This document shows positions 33,391 through 39,039 of a stretch of 46,190 nt of DNA, piece by piece. The notes beneath the pieces are model-generated. The model had not been told where the DNA came from. It ran no database searches and saw only the letters and a list, made by a program, of their open reading frames with translations. This stretch comes from Thermoplasmata archaeon (GTDB lineage Archaea > Thermoplasmatota > Thermoplasmata > Methanomassiliicoccales > Methanomethylophilaceae): assembly GCA_015063235.1 (NCBI GenBank), contig SUSW01000007.1:1-46190 (forward strand), given 5' to 3'. Numbering within the stretch: position 1 is the first letter of the stretch; each line of letters begins with the position of its first letter. A program made the position numbers and the translations under genes.

Positions 33391-33660
33391 ATGGGACAGA
33401 TTGTTGCAGGATATGACCTCATGCCCGAGGGAACAGAAGTGGATCTCCAGACTATCATCGATAAGCTCCCCACCCTCATCCCGGCAGGTATACAGATCAC
33501 TGAGACCAGCATCAACCCTGTTGCATTCGGTCTCATGAAGATCACAGCCGGTTTCGTTGTTGACGACACCGACCAGGAAATCGGAAGCAAGCTTGAGGAA
33601 GCACTCCGCGCTATACCCGGAATCGCCGAGATCGAGTGCGTTGCATCCACGGTTCTCTGA
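33391..33660 (+). CDS. ef1b: Translation elongation factor 1-beta
   Basis: A protein of 89 residues, full family length. The archaeal EF-1beta pattern is clear: YDLMPEGTEVDLQTIIDKLPTLIP, INPVAFGLMKITAGFVVDD and the C-terminal IPGIAEIECVASTVL. It exchanges GDP for GTP on EF-1alpha. AGGTG stands just before the ATG. It is in one operon with the Zn-ribbon protein and is closed by a hairpin terminator. Confidence 0.95.
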   Translation: MGQIVAGYDLMPEGTEVDLQTIIDKLPTLIPAGIQITETSINPVAFGLMKITAGFVVDDTDQEIGSKLEEALRAIPGIAEIECVASTVL

Positions 33661-33674
33661 AGAAACATCTCACG

Positions 33675-33702
33675 GAGGGTAACACCCTCTGTTCTTTTCT
33701 TT
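33675..33702 (+). terminator. Terminator after EF-1beta
   Basis: GAGGGT (33675-33680) and ACCCTC (33684-33689) pair around AAC, followed by the pyrimidine run TGTTCTTTTCTTTTC. Confidence 0.65.
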
Positions 33703-33712
33703 TCAGGATATC

Positions 33713-33889
33713 ATGACCCTTTACAAGTTCCCGTCGGGAAAAATAGTGTCCGACGAGGACTACAAAGCGACCTTTGCTGAGGAGTACCCCTCCGACAGGC
33801 CCGAGGCCGCGCCGGATTACGTGCCGCCCTCGAACGACGGGAACAAGCAGGTCGTCTTCGACGAAAACGATGAGGAAGACGAGGAATAA
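33713..33889 (+). CDS. Small acidic protein of unknown function
   Basis: A frame of 58 residues from ATG 33713: MTLYKFPSGKIVSDEDYKA, then a proline-rich middle (SDRPEAAPDYVPPSN) and an all-acidic end (VVFDENDEEDEE). Codon use looks coding (GC-rich third positions: GAC, GAG, GTC). I do not recognise a family. No clear ribosome site precedes it; the T-rich end of the EF-1beta terminator is just upstream. It stands alone, followed by a second microprotein. It is moderately likely to be real. Confidence 0.5.
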   Translation: MTLYKFPSGKIVSDEDYKATFAEEYPSDRPEAAPDYVPPSNDGNKQVVFDENDEEDEE

Positions 33890-33971
33890 GGCTTATCCTG
33901 CGGACAAAATTTCAGCGGTTAAGTTCCGACCTTTAGACCTCAATAAATATGGTAAGTACCATTAAGGAATC

Positions 33972-34082
33972 ATGGGATGCGTATGCAAGTACTGCGGCAC
34001 TATGAATGATGAGTTGAACCCATTCTCAAGATGCATGATCTGCGGTCAGCCTCTCGAGATGAGATTCGAGCCAGCATTCTGA
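33972..34082 (+). CDS. Zinc-ribbon microprotein, 36 residues
   Basis: From ATG 33972: MGCVCKYCGTMNDELNPFSR, then CMICGQPLEMRFEPAF. Two pairs, CKYC and CMIC, spaced like a zinc ribbon, in only 36 residues. AAGGA lies four nt before the ATG, and a very strong hairpin closes the unit 25 nt after the stop, both signs that it is expressed. Function unknown; such mini zinc ribbons in archaea often bind nucleic acid or partner proteins. Confidence 0.6.
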   Translation: MGCVCKYCGTMNDELNPFSRCMICGQPLEMRFEPAF

Positions 34083-34106
34083 ATATACTTTAAGATTGAA
34101 CCAAGA

Positions 34107-34128
34107 CAGGGGGCTTTTTCGCCCCCTG
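34107..34128 (+). terminator. Strong hairpin after the zinc microprotein
   Basis: CAGGGGGC and GCCCCCTG pair perfectly around TTTTTC, 25 nt after the stop of the microprotein. There is no T run after it, but the stem is the strongest in the area. Confidence 0.55.
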
Positions 34129-34197
34129 CACCTACACCTAAAGAACCATCCGAAAACCTTTCATCACAGGTTCCCTCCTTTCGGGATACCCGCTCTT

Positions 34198-34226
34198 AGT
34201 AACACGAATTCTATATTCGTGTTACT
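34198..34226. repeat. Palindromic AGTAACACGAAT element
   Basis: AGTAACACGAAT (34198-34209) is followed after 5 nt by its exact reverse complement (34215-34226). A further half site, AATCGTGTTACT, is at 34284-34295. The same 12-mer stands before the ABC importer at 17413-17424 with a 9-nt match at 17487-17495. It looks like a protein-binding palindrome; the protein is unknown. The 220-nt stretch around it (34129-34350) holds no supported gene. Confidence 0.55.
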
Positions 34227-34330
34227 GTATTTTTCATCTGGACAATAGCTCCAACTCGGTTTGAAAAAGGCATGAAATGATCGAATCGTGTTACTGCAGC
34301 AGGAACCTCTGCCAAAACCTTTCCCAAGAT

Positions 34331-34351
34331 TAACTCTAAATAAATTAGAGT
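34331..34351. terminator. Hairpin at the end of the nuclease remnant
   Basis: AACTCTAA and TTAGAGTT (34331-34338, 34344-34351) pair around ATAAA, touching the stop of the truncated nuclease copy. It is probably the old transcript end of that gene, read on the minus strand. Confidence 0.45.
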
Positions 34352-34598
34352 TCACTCTTCTGAAAATCTCTGCCTGACTTCTGCACGGATGTCAGCGGGA
34401 ATATAATCATCAATTACTTCATCGATCAGTATACCATTCTGCGTCAGCTTAAGGGCAATTTGGTATATTTCAGAAATCCTCTATTCCTTCATTTCCTCGT
34501 ATTGCTCCTTCGTATAGAGCTCCCCATCTTGGATAGCATCTTCAATGGCATGCTTGCCCCATGAAGCGTGAAGTTCCTCTTCTATCGACATCGATATC
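34351..34598 (-). pseudogene. Truncated second copy of the Rpn-type nuclease C-terminus
   Basis: On the minus strand from 34591 the sequence reads MSIEEELHASWGKHAIEDAI, QDGELYTKEQYEEMKE, stop (TAG), then RISEIYQIALKLTQNGILIDEVI and DDYIPADIRAEVRQRFSEE before TGA. This is the C-terminal part of the nuclease encoded at 34597-35673, without its heptad repeats and with one in-frame stop. A stretch of 54 nt (34545-34598) is identical to 34916-34969 in the intact gene. The remnant begins right at the intact gene's stop codon, so it is a tandem partial duplication or the leftover of a deleted neighbour gene. It lacks a nuclease domain and cannot be active by itself. Confidence 0.85.
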
Positions 34599-35673
34599 AC
34601 TCGTTTGTCAACTTCCTTCTGATCTCAGTACGGATGTCATCGGGAACGCACATATCTATCGCTTCATCCATCGGCATACCATTTTGAATCATCTTAAGGA
34701 CAATACGGTATATGTCGGCAATTCTCTTTGCCTTGACCTCCTCATACCGGTCTTTCATTTCCCCGTATTGGTTCTTCATTTCCCCGTATTGGTTCTTCAT
34801 TTCCCCGTACTGGTTCTTCATTTCCCCGTACTGGTCCTTCAACTCCTCATATTGACCTTTCACTTCCTCGTATTGGTCCTTAGTATAGATGTCACCGGCC
34901 TCGATACCGTCCTCGATGGCATGCTTGCCCCATGAAGCGTGAAGTTCCTCTTCTATCGACATCGATATCCCTCTTATCTGTCCGTAAATATAATCCGCGT
35001 CAGGGATATTATACTTGCTTTCCAGCCTTTCCGCGCGTTCTCTGTCATTCAGACCGCCCCCGAAAAGGGTGTTCAATACACCGTGGACAAAATCAGGAGA
35101 GTCATCGGGATCGCTTATGTTGATGGTGATGATGTGCTCCCTGTCATAGAAACAATCATCCGAATTCCTGTCACACAGAACATAATCCGTAACCTTGTTC
35201 CTATCCTTCTTGCTGGGGTCCAAGATCACCCAGAGACTCACCGTCTTACGCAGCCCGCTGTAATCCGACTTCTCGAAGTATATCCCCTTCTGATTTGAGA
35301 TCATCGTCGATGTGTAGTATACGGCACGGTCTATCAGAGAATAACCGCTGGGATTCGGGTCCCCCTGTCCCTCCAGATCCATCAGAATACCTATCTTACG
35401 GTTATCCGGGGAATCGATCTCGAAGAAGTTGTCCAGTTCTATCTTCTCGTTGTTAGCGTTGATGAACTCCGTATTGCCTTTGGCCACCTTCCTGCCTTCC
35501 CTGATGGGCAGACACGCACGGATCTCCTCGATCTCCATATCCCTGTACTCGTCCACCAGACCCTTCAGGATGGTGGCCAGGATGTAGGAGTCCTCCATGG
35601 CGTTCTTGAATATCGTATCTAGGTTTCCTTTATTCGATGATGCTCCCGTCGGGTTTTCGCTTCCGCTGATCAT
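34597..35673 (-). CDS. Rpn-family PD-(D/E)XK nuclease / putative transposase with heptad repeats
   Basis: A protein of 358 residues. The N-terminal part matches the Rpn/PD-(D/E)XK transposase family: DTIFKNAMEDSYILATILKGLVDEY, then INANNEKIELDNFFEIDS and the catalytic-type GILMDLEGQGD (D99, E101, Q103), followed by DRAVYYTSTMIS and LYVWVILD-like SLWVILDP. After GISMSIEEELHASWG comes a coiled coil of seven-residue repeats (about 263-313; QYGEMKN four times). Rpn proteins promote recombination and are mobile. No ribosome site is present; a TATA-like TTATTTACTT lies about 25 nt before the ATG, so it is probably leaderless. A truncated second C-terminus follows directly. Confidence 0.82.
   Translation of the reverse strand: MISGSENPTGASSNKGNLDTIFKNAMEDSYILATILKGLVDEYRDMEIEEIRACLPIREGRKVAKGNTEFINANNEKIELDNFFEIDSPDNRKIGILMDLEGQGDPNPSGYSLIDRAVYYTSTMISNQKGIYFEKSDYSGLRKTVSLWVILDPSKKDRNKVTDYVLCDRNSDDCFYDREHIITINISDPDDSPDFVHGVLNTLFGGGLNDRERAERLESKYNIPDADYIYGQIRGISMSIEEELHASWGKHAIEDGIEAGDIYTKDQYEEVKGQYEELKDQYGEMKNQYGEMKNQYGEMKNQYGEMKDRYEEVKAKRIADIYRIVLKMIQNGMPMDEAIDMCVPDDIRTEIRRKLTNE
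34733..34879 (-). repeat. Seven 21-nt tandem repeats inside the Rpn nuclease gene
   Basis: Units of 21 nt start at 34733, 34754, 34775, 34796, 34817, 34838 and 34859. The four from 34754 to 34837 are nearly identical; the outer ones have diverged. Each unit encodes seven residues of a coiled coil, so unit number can change by slippage without shifting the frame. Confidence 0.9.
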
Positions 35674-35885
35674 GATACGTAGGATGAATCGAAGTAAATA
35701 ACATGAGAGGGCTTTTTCTAGGCTCTTTAATCTGAGACCTCCCGAGCGCCCATCCTTTATCTAGGACATATCCATGTAACGGTGCCACTGTGATGATCGT
35801 TTTCGAGCTGATCATGATGATAGACGGGCGAGCTGAGTGGCATCTTCTGATAAACGACGAACGACGAATCGTCTGTAAATATGCG

Positions 35886-35892
35886 TATATAT
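35886..35892 (+). promoter_or_regulatory. TATA box for the HPS-RraA gene, leaderless start
   Basis: GTATATATT is centred 25 nt before the ATG at 35914, with no ribosome site between, so the transcript probably begins at or next to the start codon. The 240-nt spacer 35674-35913 otherwise holds only the divergent nuclease promoter. Confidence 0.55.
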
Positions 35893-35913
35893 TGAGATTG
35901 GATTGGCCGGAAC

Positions 35914-37206
35914 ATGCCCGTATTGCAGATAGCCTTGGATCTGATGCAACTGAACAGAGCCGTCGTCATAGCCCATGAAGCGGTGGACGGCGGAGCCGAC
36001 TGGGTCGAAGTGGGGACCCCTCTCATAAAGAGCGAAGGGGCGGAAGCGGTACGCACGCTCCGCAGGGAATTCCCCGGCAAGAAGATCATCGCCGACACCA
36101 AGACCATGGATGTCGGAGGCGTGGAAGTTGAGATCATGGCCAAAGCCGGTGCCAACATCATCACCGTGCTGGGTCTTTCCGAGGATTCCACCATAGAGGA
36201 GGCTGTCATGGCAGGAAGGAAGTACGGAGCGGAGGTCATGGTCGACATGATCAACGTCCCCGATAAGCTCCAGCGTTCAATCGAGGTCGAGAAGCTGGGC
36301 GTCGCATACATCTGTCTCCATATGGGCATAGACACGCAGATGAAGGGCGAGGAACCGCCCATCGACATCCTCAGGAAAGTCGTCGAAGCGGTATCCATAC
36401 CGATCGCGGTCGCAGGAGGCATCACGGCCGAGAGCGTAGGGCAGTATGTGGAGGCGGGAGCCACCGACATCATAGTCGGCGGGGCAATAATCAAGACAGG
36501 AAACATCAAGGAAGCCGCCGAGAACGTGAAGAAGGCGATGGCCGGAGCGAAGATCGATACGGGTATATCGAAGAAATACACCGAGGATCAGCTGTTCGAA
36601 GCATTTTCTAAAGTGTCCACATGCAACATATCTGATGCGTTCCACAAGCAAGGTGTCATGATCGGGATCCTTCCGCAGTCGCTGCAGCACAGGCAGAGGA
36701 TGGTCGGTCGCGCTCTGACGGTCCAGACAACCAACGGGGACTGGGCCAAGCCTGTCGAGGCGATAGACCATGTGAAGAAAGGCGATGTCATAGTAGTGGA
36801 TGTCGGCGGAGCCCCCGTTGCGGTATGGGGCGAGCTCGCCACATGCTCTGCGATGGTCATGGGTGCCGCAGGTATCGTCATAGACGGCGCCATAAGGGAC
36901 ATCGATGACATCAGGGATCTGAAGTTCCCGGCGTTCTCGAGGACAGTCGCACCCTGTGCAGGCGAACCCAAAGGATACGGGGGAATCGGTATCGAGGTCA
37001 CCGTCGGGGGCCAGAAGGTCAGGACGGGAGATTGGATCATAGGTGACGAGAGCGGAATCGTCGTGGTCCCGAAGGAAATGGCCGTGGAAGTGGCCAACCG
37101 TTCCCTGGATGTCCATGAAAGGGAGAACCGTACGAGAGAAGAGATCAAAAGGGGATCCACTCTCTCGAAGGTAAATGAATTGTCAAAATGGGAACCCGTT
37201 CAGTAA
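35914..37206 (+). CDS. 3-hexulose-6-phosphate synthase fused to an RraA-like domain
   Basis: A fusion of 430 residues. Residues 1-~208 are hexulose-6-phosphate synthase (OMP-decarboxylase fold): LQIALDLMQLNRAV, the metal/catalytic DTKTMD (61-66), CLHMGID and IAVAGGITAESV. Residues ~225-430 are an RraA-like domain (STCNISDAFHKQGVM, GDVIVVDVGG, AAGIVIDGAIRDIDDI, GDWIIGDESGIVVVP). In archaea lacking the oxidative pentose pathway, the synthase run in reverse with 6-phospho-3-hexuloisomerase makes ribulose 5-phosphate and formaldehyde. The RraA-like half may be an aldolase/decarboxylase or lyase of unknown substrate; the name ribonuclease regulator is historical. No isomerase partner is adjacent. 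Confidence 0.88.
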   Translation: MPVLQIALDLMQLNRAVVIAHEAVDGGADWVEVGTPLIKSEGAEAVRTLRREFPGKKIIADTKTMDVGGVEVEIMAKAGANIITVLGLSEDSTIEEAVMAGRKYGAEVMVDMINVPDKLQRSIEVEKLGVAYICLHMGIDTQMKGEEPPIDILRKVVEAVSIPIAVAGGITAESVGQYVEAGATDIIVGGAIIKTGNIKEAAENVKKAMAGAKIDTGISKKYTEDQLFEAFSKVSTCNISDAFHKQGVMIGILPQSLQHRQRMVGRALTVQTTNGDWAKPVEAIDHVKKGDVIVVDVGGAPVAVWGELATCSAMVMGAAGIVIDGAIRDIDDIRDLKFPAFSRTVAPCAGEPKGYGGIGIEVTVGGQKVRTGDWIIGDESGIVVVPKEMAVEVANRSLDVHERENRTREEIKRGSTLSKVNELSKWEPVQ

Positions 37207-38090
37207 TAGTGACGGGTCCCGTTGAGCTCCTCATCGAGCTTCTTGAGCCTCTCGATACGCTCTGCGGTCGGAGGGTGAGTACTGAAGAGAGCAGCGAATG
37301 CAGAGACCTTCTTCAGTCCGAATGGATTGCTGATCCACATGCCCGCACTGGATGTGTTGCTGTAATCGTTGGATTGGGCAGAGCATCCCGTTTCCAGCCT
37401 GATGAGGGCGTTCGCCAATGCCATGGGCTTGCCGGTCAGCCTTCCCCCGGCCTCGTCGGCGTAGTACTCCCTGTTCCTCGAAATTCCCAACTGGACGAGC
37501 ATCGCTGCGAATGGCAGGGTTATGTCCGCTATGATCGCGATTATCAGACCCGAGGGGTTGTCCCTGTCGTTGAAGATCGCGCTCCAGACCGCCATCCTTG
37601 TGACGAACGTGATCATAGATGCCATCGCCGATGCTGCGGACATCACGAAGATATCTCTATGCTTGACGTGTGACAGCTCGTGCGCCAGCACTCCTTCGAG
37701 CTCATCATCGGAAAGCAGGTTCAGAAGGGGCCTTGTAGCTACGACCGCCGCATTGCTCGGACTGCGCCCGGTAGCGAACGCATTCGGCATGTTAACCTCT
37801 GATATTCCGACCTCAGGCATGGGAAGCCCCGCCTTCTGGGAGAGCCTGTAAACGGTGTCGTAGAGCCTGGGCTCCTCCTCGCGTGATATGATATGGACGT
37901 TGTTCGCCCTCAGCGCCATCTGTTTGGAGAAGAAGAACGAGGCGAACGTGATCATCAGGGATATGCCCAGCATCACATAGAATCCGACCCAGGTGTTGTT
38001 GAATATCGCACCTACCACGGATCCCAGTGCGACTAGGATACCCGTCATAGCGACGAACATGAATGCCGTCCTAAAATGCCATTGCCACAT
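37200..38090 (-). CDS. htpX: HtpX-like M48 membrane metalloprotease
   Basis: A protein of 296 residues. Two N-terminal helices, then SEVNMPNAFATGRSPSNAAVVATRPLLNLLSDDELEGVLAHELSHVKHRD with the zinc motif HELSH (137-141), two more helices, and the third ligand region NREYYADEAGGRLTGKP. HtpX proteases degrade damaged membrane proteins on the cytoplasmic side. Start ATG 38090 is chosen because the family begins shortly before the first helix; the open frame continues to 38183. The 3' end overlaps that of the HPS-RraA gene by 7 nt (convergent). A TATA box (TTTTTATA on the minus strand near 38120) precedes it. Confidence 0.9.
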   Translation of the reverse strand: MWQWHFRTAFMFVAMTGILVALGSVVGAIFNNTWVGFYVMLGISLMITFASFFFSKQMALRANNVHIISREEEPRLYDTVYRLSQKAGLPMPEVGISEVNMPNAFATGRSPSNAAVVATRPLLNLLSDDELEGVLAHELSHVKHRDIFVMSAASAMASMITFVTRMAVWSAIFNDRDNPSGLIIAIIADITLPFAAMLVQLGISRNREYYADEAGGRLTGKPMALANALIRLETGCSAQSNDYSNTSSAGMWISNPFGLKKVSAFAALFSTHPPTAERIERLKKLDEELNGTRHYY

Positions 38091-38211
38091 TTCGATCGAT
38101 AAGGATTTGTTAGTACTTGTATAAAAATATATCTGATAATCGGACACAGACGTCGTACTTATAGGGATCAAGATACGATTCACTGAAACTCACTGGAATG
38201 AAGAAGGGAAT

Positions 38212-38284
38212 GCCGGTAACGGCGGGGGTCGAACCCGCACACCCATGCGGACATGGGTGCTCTGCCGAGAGCCACGTTACCGGC
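38212..38284 (-). ncRNA. tRNA-like domain (not a standard tRNA)
   Basis: Cloverleaf with a 10-bp outer stem, where a tRNA has 7, a 6-nt loop in the anticodon position (GTCCGC), a 6-nt D-loop-like loop without the usual AG start, and a fully standard T-arm (TTCGACC fits TTCRANY). Spacer lengths between arms (2, 0, 2 nt) are tRNA-like. An automatic tRNA search may call this a low-score or pseudo tRNA. I treat it as the 3' domain of the larger RNA. Confidence 0.55.
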
Positions 38285-38359
38285 TGGTTAACGGATGCTG
38301 CAGTTGTCTGCGCCGCCACCTTGGCGGTGGTCGGCCAGCTTGACGCTGTGCGACGATCG

Positions 38360-38410
38360 CGGCAGCGAACCCAGTCCCCGACCCCTGGTGGGCCGCGGGA
38401 CTTTGCCTGC
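38360..38410 (-). repeat. Direct repeat in the RNA region, copy 2
   Basis: This 51-nt stretch and 38511-38560 are near-identical, differing at about five positions. On the minus strand each contains AGTCCCGCGGCCCACCAGG, then GGTCGGGGAC, forming a GTCCC/GGGAC stem with an inner GCCC-ACCA-GGGG loop, flanked by GCAGG and GCTGCCG that can pair as GCAG/CTGC. Probably a repeated structural domain. Confidence 0.8.
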
Positions 38411-38510
38411 TGTGTTGTGACGATCGGTTCCATTGCTGCATAATGCGCGGGGGTCGAACCCGCTCCCCCTGCGTGAGACGCAAGGTTCTGCCGAGAACTG
38501 ATCTGATGGC

Positions 38511-38560
38511 CGGCAGCTAACCTGTCCCCGACCCCTGGTGGGCCGCGGGACTGTGCCTGC
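38511..38560 (-). repeat. Direct repeat in the RNA region, copy 1
   Basis: Partner of 38360-38410, starting 151 nt further upstream in the transcript. Changes between copies fall mainly outside the inner stem. Confidence 0.8.
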
Positions 38561-38643
38561 TGCGGTTATTGCTAACCCTGGTGCCTCACACCGCTGCCCC
38601 CCAGGGGGCGCGGTTGGGGCTGCTTATGTCCGAACGGGCGCTG

Positions 38644-38660
38644 CACCAGCGTGGTGCTGG
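38644..38660 (-). repeat. 17-nt hairpin repeat, copy 2
   Basis: CCAGCACCACGCTGGTG on the minus strand, identical to 38734-38750. It can fold as CCAGC-ACCAC-GCTGG or as CACCA-CGC-TGGTG. Both copies are preceded by TCGAGCT. Confidence 0.8.
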
Positions 38661-38733
38661 CACAGCTCGAAGCTGAACGGACTGATACGGACCATGATCA
38701 TATTATGCGAACCGCACGGGTGCTGAACCCGCT

Positions 38734-38750
38734 CACCAGCGTGGTGCTGG
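38734..38750 (-). repeat. 17-nt hairpin repeat, copy 1
   Basis: Identical to 38644-38660. It is followed by a third T-arm-like hairpin, GCGGG-TTCAGCA-CCCGT (38716-38732). Confidence 0.8.
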
Positions 38751-38910
38751 CGAGCTCGATGAGCTATGACGGTTGTACAACAGATATTCCGTTAACGCGC
38801 AGGACTTTCGCCTGCGCCCAAGTCTCCGAAGCCGCTTGTGGCGGTGACGGTCGACAATCCTACAAACGAGGAGTTGTTTTCTCTTGGTCGAAAATAGACT
38901 TGGTTTGTGA

Positions 38911-38921
38911 GTATATAAAGG
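38911..38921 (-). promoter_or_regulatory. TATA box of the structured RNA
   Basis: CCTTTATATAC on the minus strand. An archaeal start point 25-27 nt on would fall near 38890, exactly where the AT-rich spacer gives way to GC-rich, hairpin-rich sequence. Confidence 0.55.
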
Positions 38922-38999
38922 TTTTGGGGTAATGGTTTAGACAGTATAAACAATCAGACAGTCCATTGGAGACTAACTATTTTTATTATAATTAAATAA

Positions 39000-39031
39000 T
39001 AAAAAAGAGCCATAATTAGACGTACTGGCTC
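39000..39031 (-). terminator. Terminator of the TatD/MBL-fold pair
   Basis: GAGCCA and TGGCTC (39026-39031 and 39007-39012, minus-strand order) pair around 13 nt and are followed by TTTTTTATTATT, 9 nt after the MBL-fold stop codon. It separates that operon from the structured RNA promoter. Confidence 0.65.
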
Positions 39032-39039
39032 AGTTTCGT

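Larger units (their letters stand above)
38200..38890 (-). ncRNA. Candidate large structured non-coding RNA with tRNA-like cloverleafs
   Basis: About 690 nt without a credible protein gene, GC-rich and full of hairpins, read on the minus strand. A TATA box (CCTTTATATAC, 38911-38921) would start it near 38890. At the 3' end is a tRNA-like cloverleaf (38212-38284): a 10-bp closing stem GCCGGTAACG/CGTTACCGGC, two linker bases, a D-arm-like GCTC-TCGGCA-GAGC, an arm ACCCAT-GTCCGC-ATGGGT and a perfect T-arm GCGGG-TTCGACC-CCCGC. A second partial cloverleaf (38447-38498) repeats the T-arm exactly and has GTTC-TCGGCA-GAAC. A ~50-nt element and a 17-nt hairpin also occur twice each. The ends are approximate. 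I do not recognise it as RNase P, SRP or any known class; one long RNA or several short ones are both possible. Confidence 0.6.

Noticed and set aside
34164-34355. 63-residue minus-strand frame
   Set aside because: It spans the palindrome and lacks a ribosome site or conserved features.
34733-34879. CRISPR array
   Set aside because: The repeats are contiguous 21-nt coding units with no spacers, inside an open gene. No CRISPR array is seen anywhere in the window.
38212-38284. A standard tRNA gene
   Set aside because: The outer stem is 10 bp, the anticodon-position loop has 6 nt and the D-arm loop is too short; no intron placement repairs it.
38447-38498. tRNA-Glu with anticodon CTC
   Set aside because: The loop GTCTCAC could be read that way, but the acceptor strands do not pair and spacer lengths are wrong.
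38200-38890. RNase P RNA or SRP RNA
   Set aside because: GAAAGUCC-like text occurs (near 38808), but the flanking conserved P4 strands and the SRP helix-8 motif are absent and the repeats do not fit either RNA.
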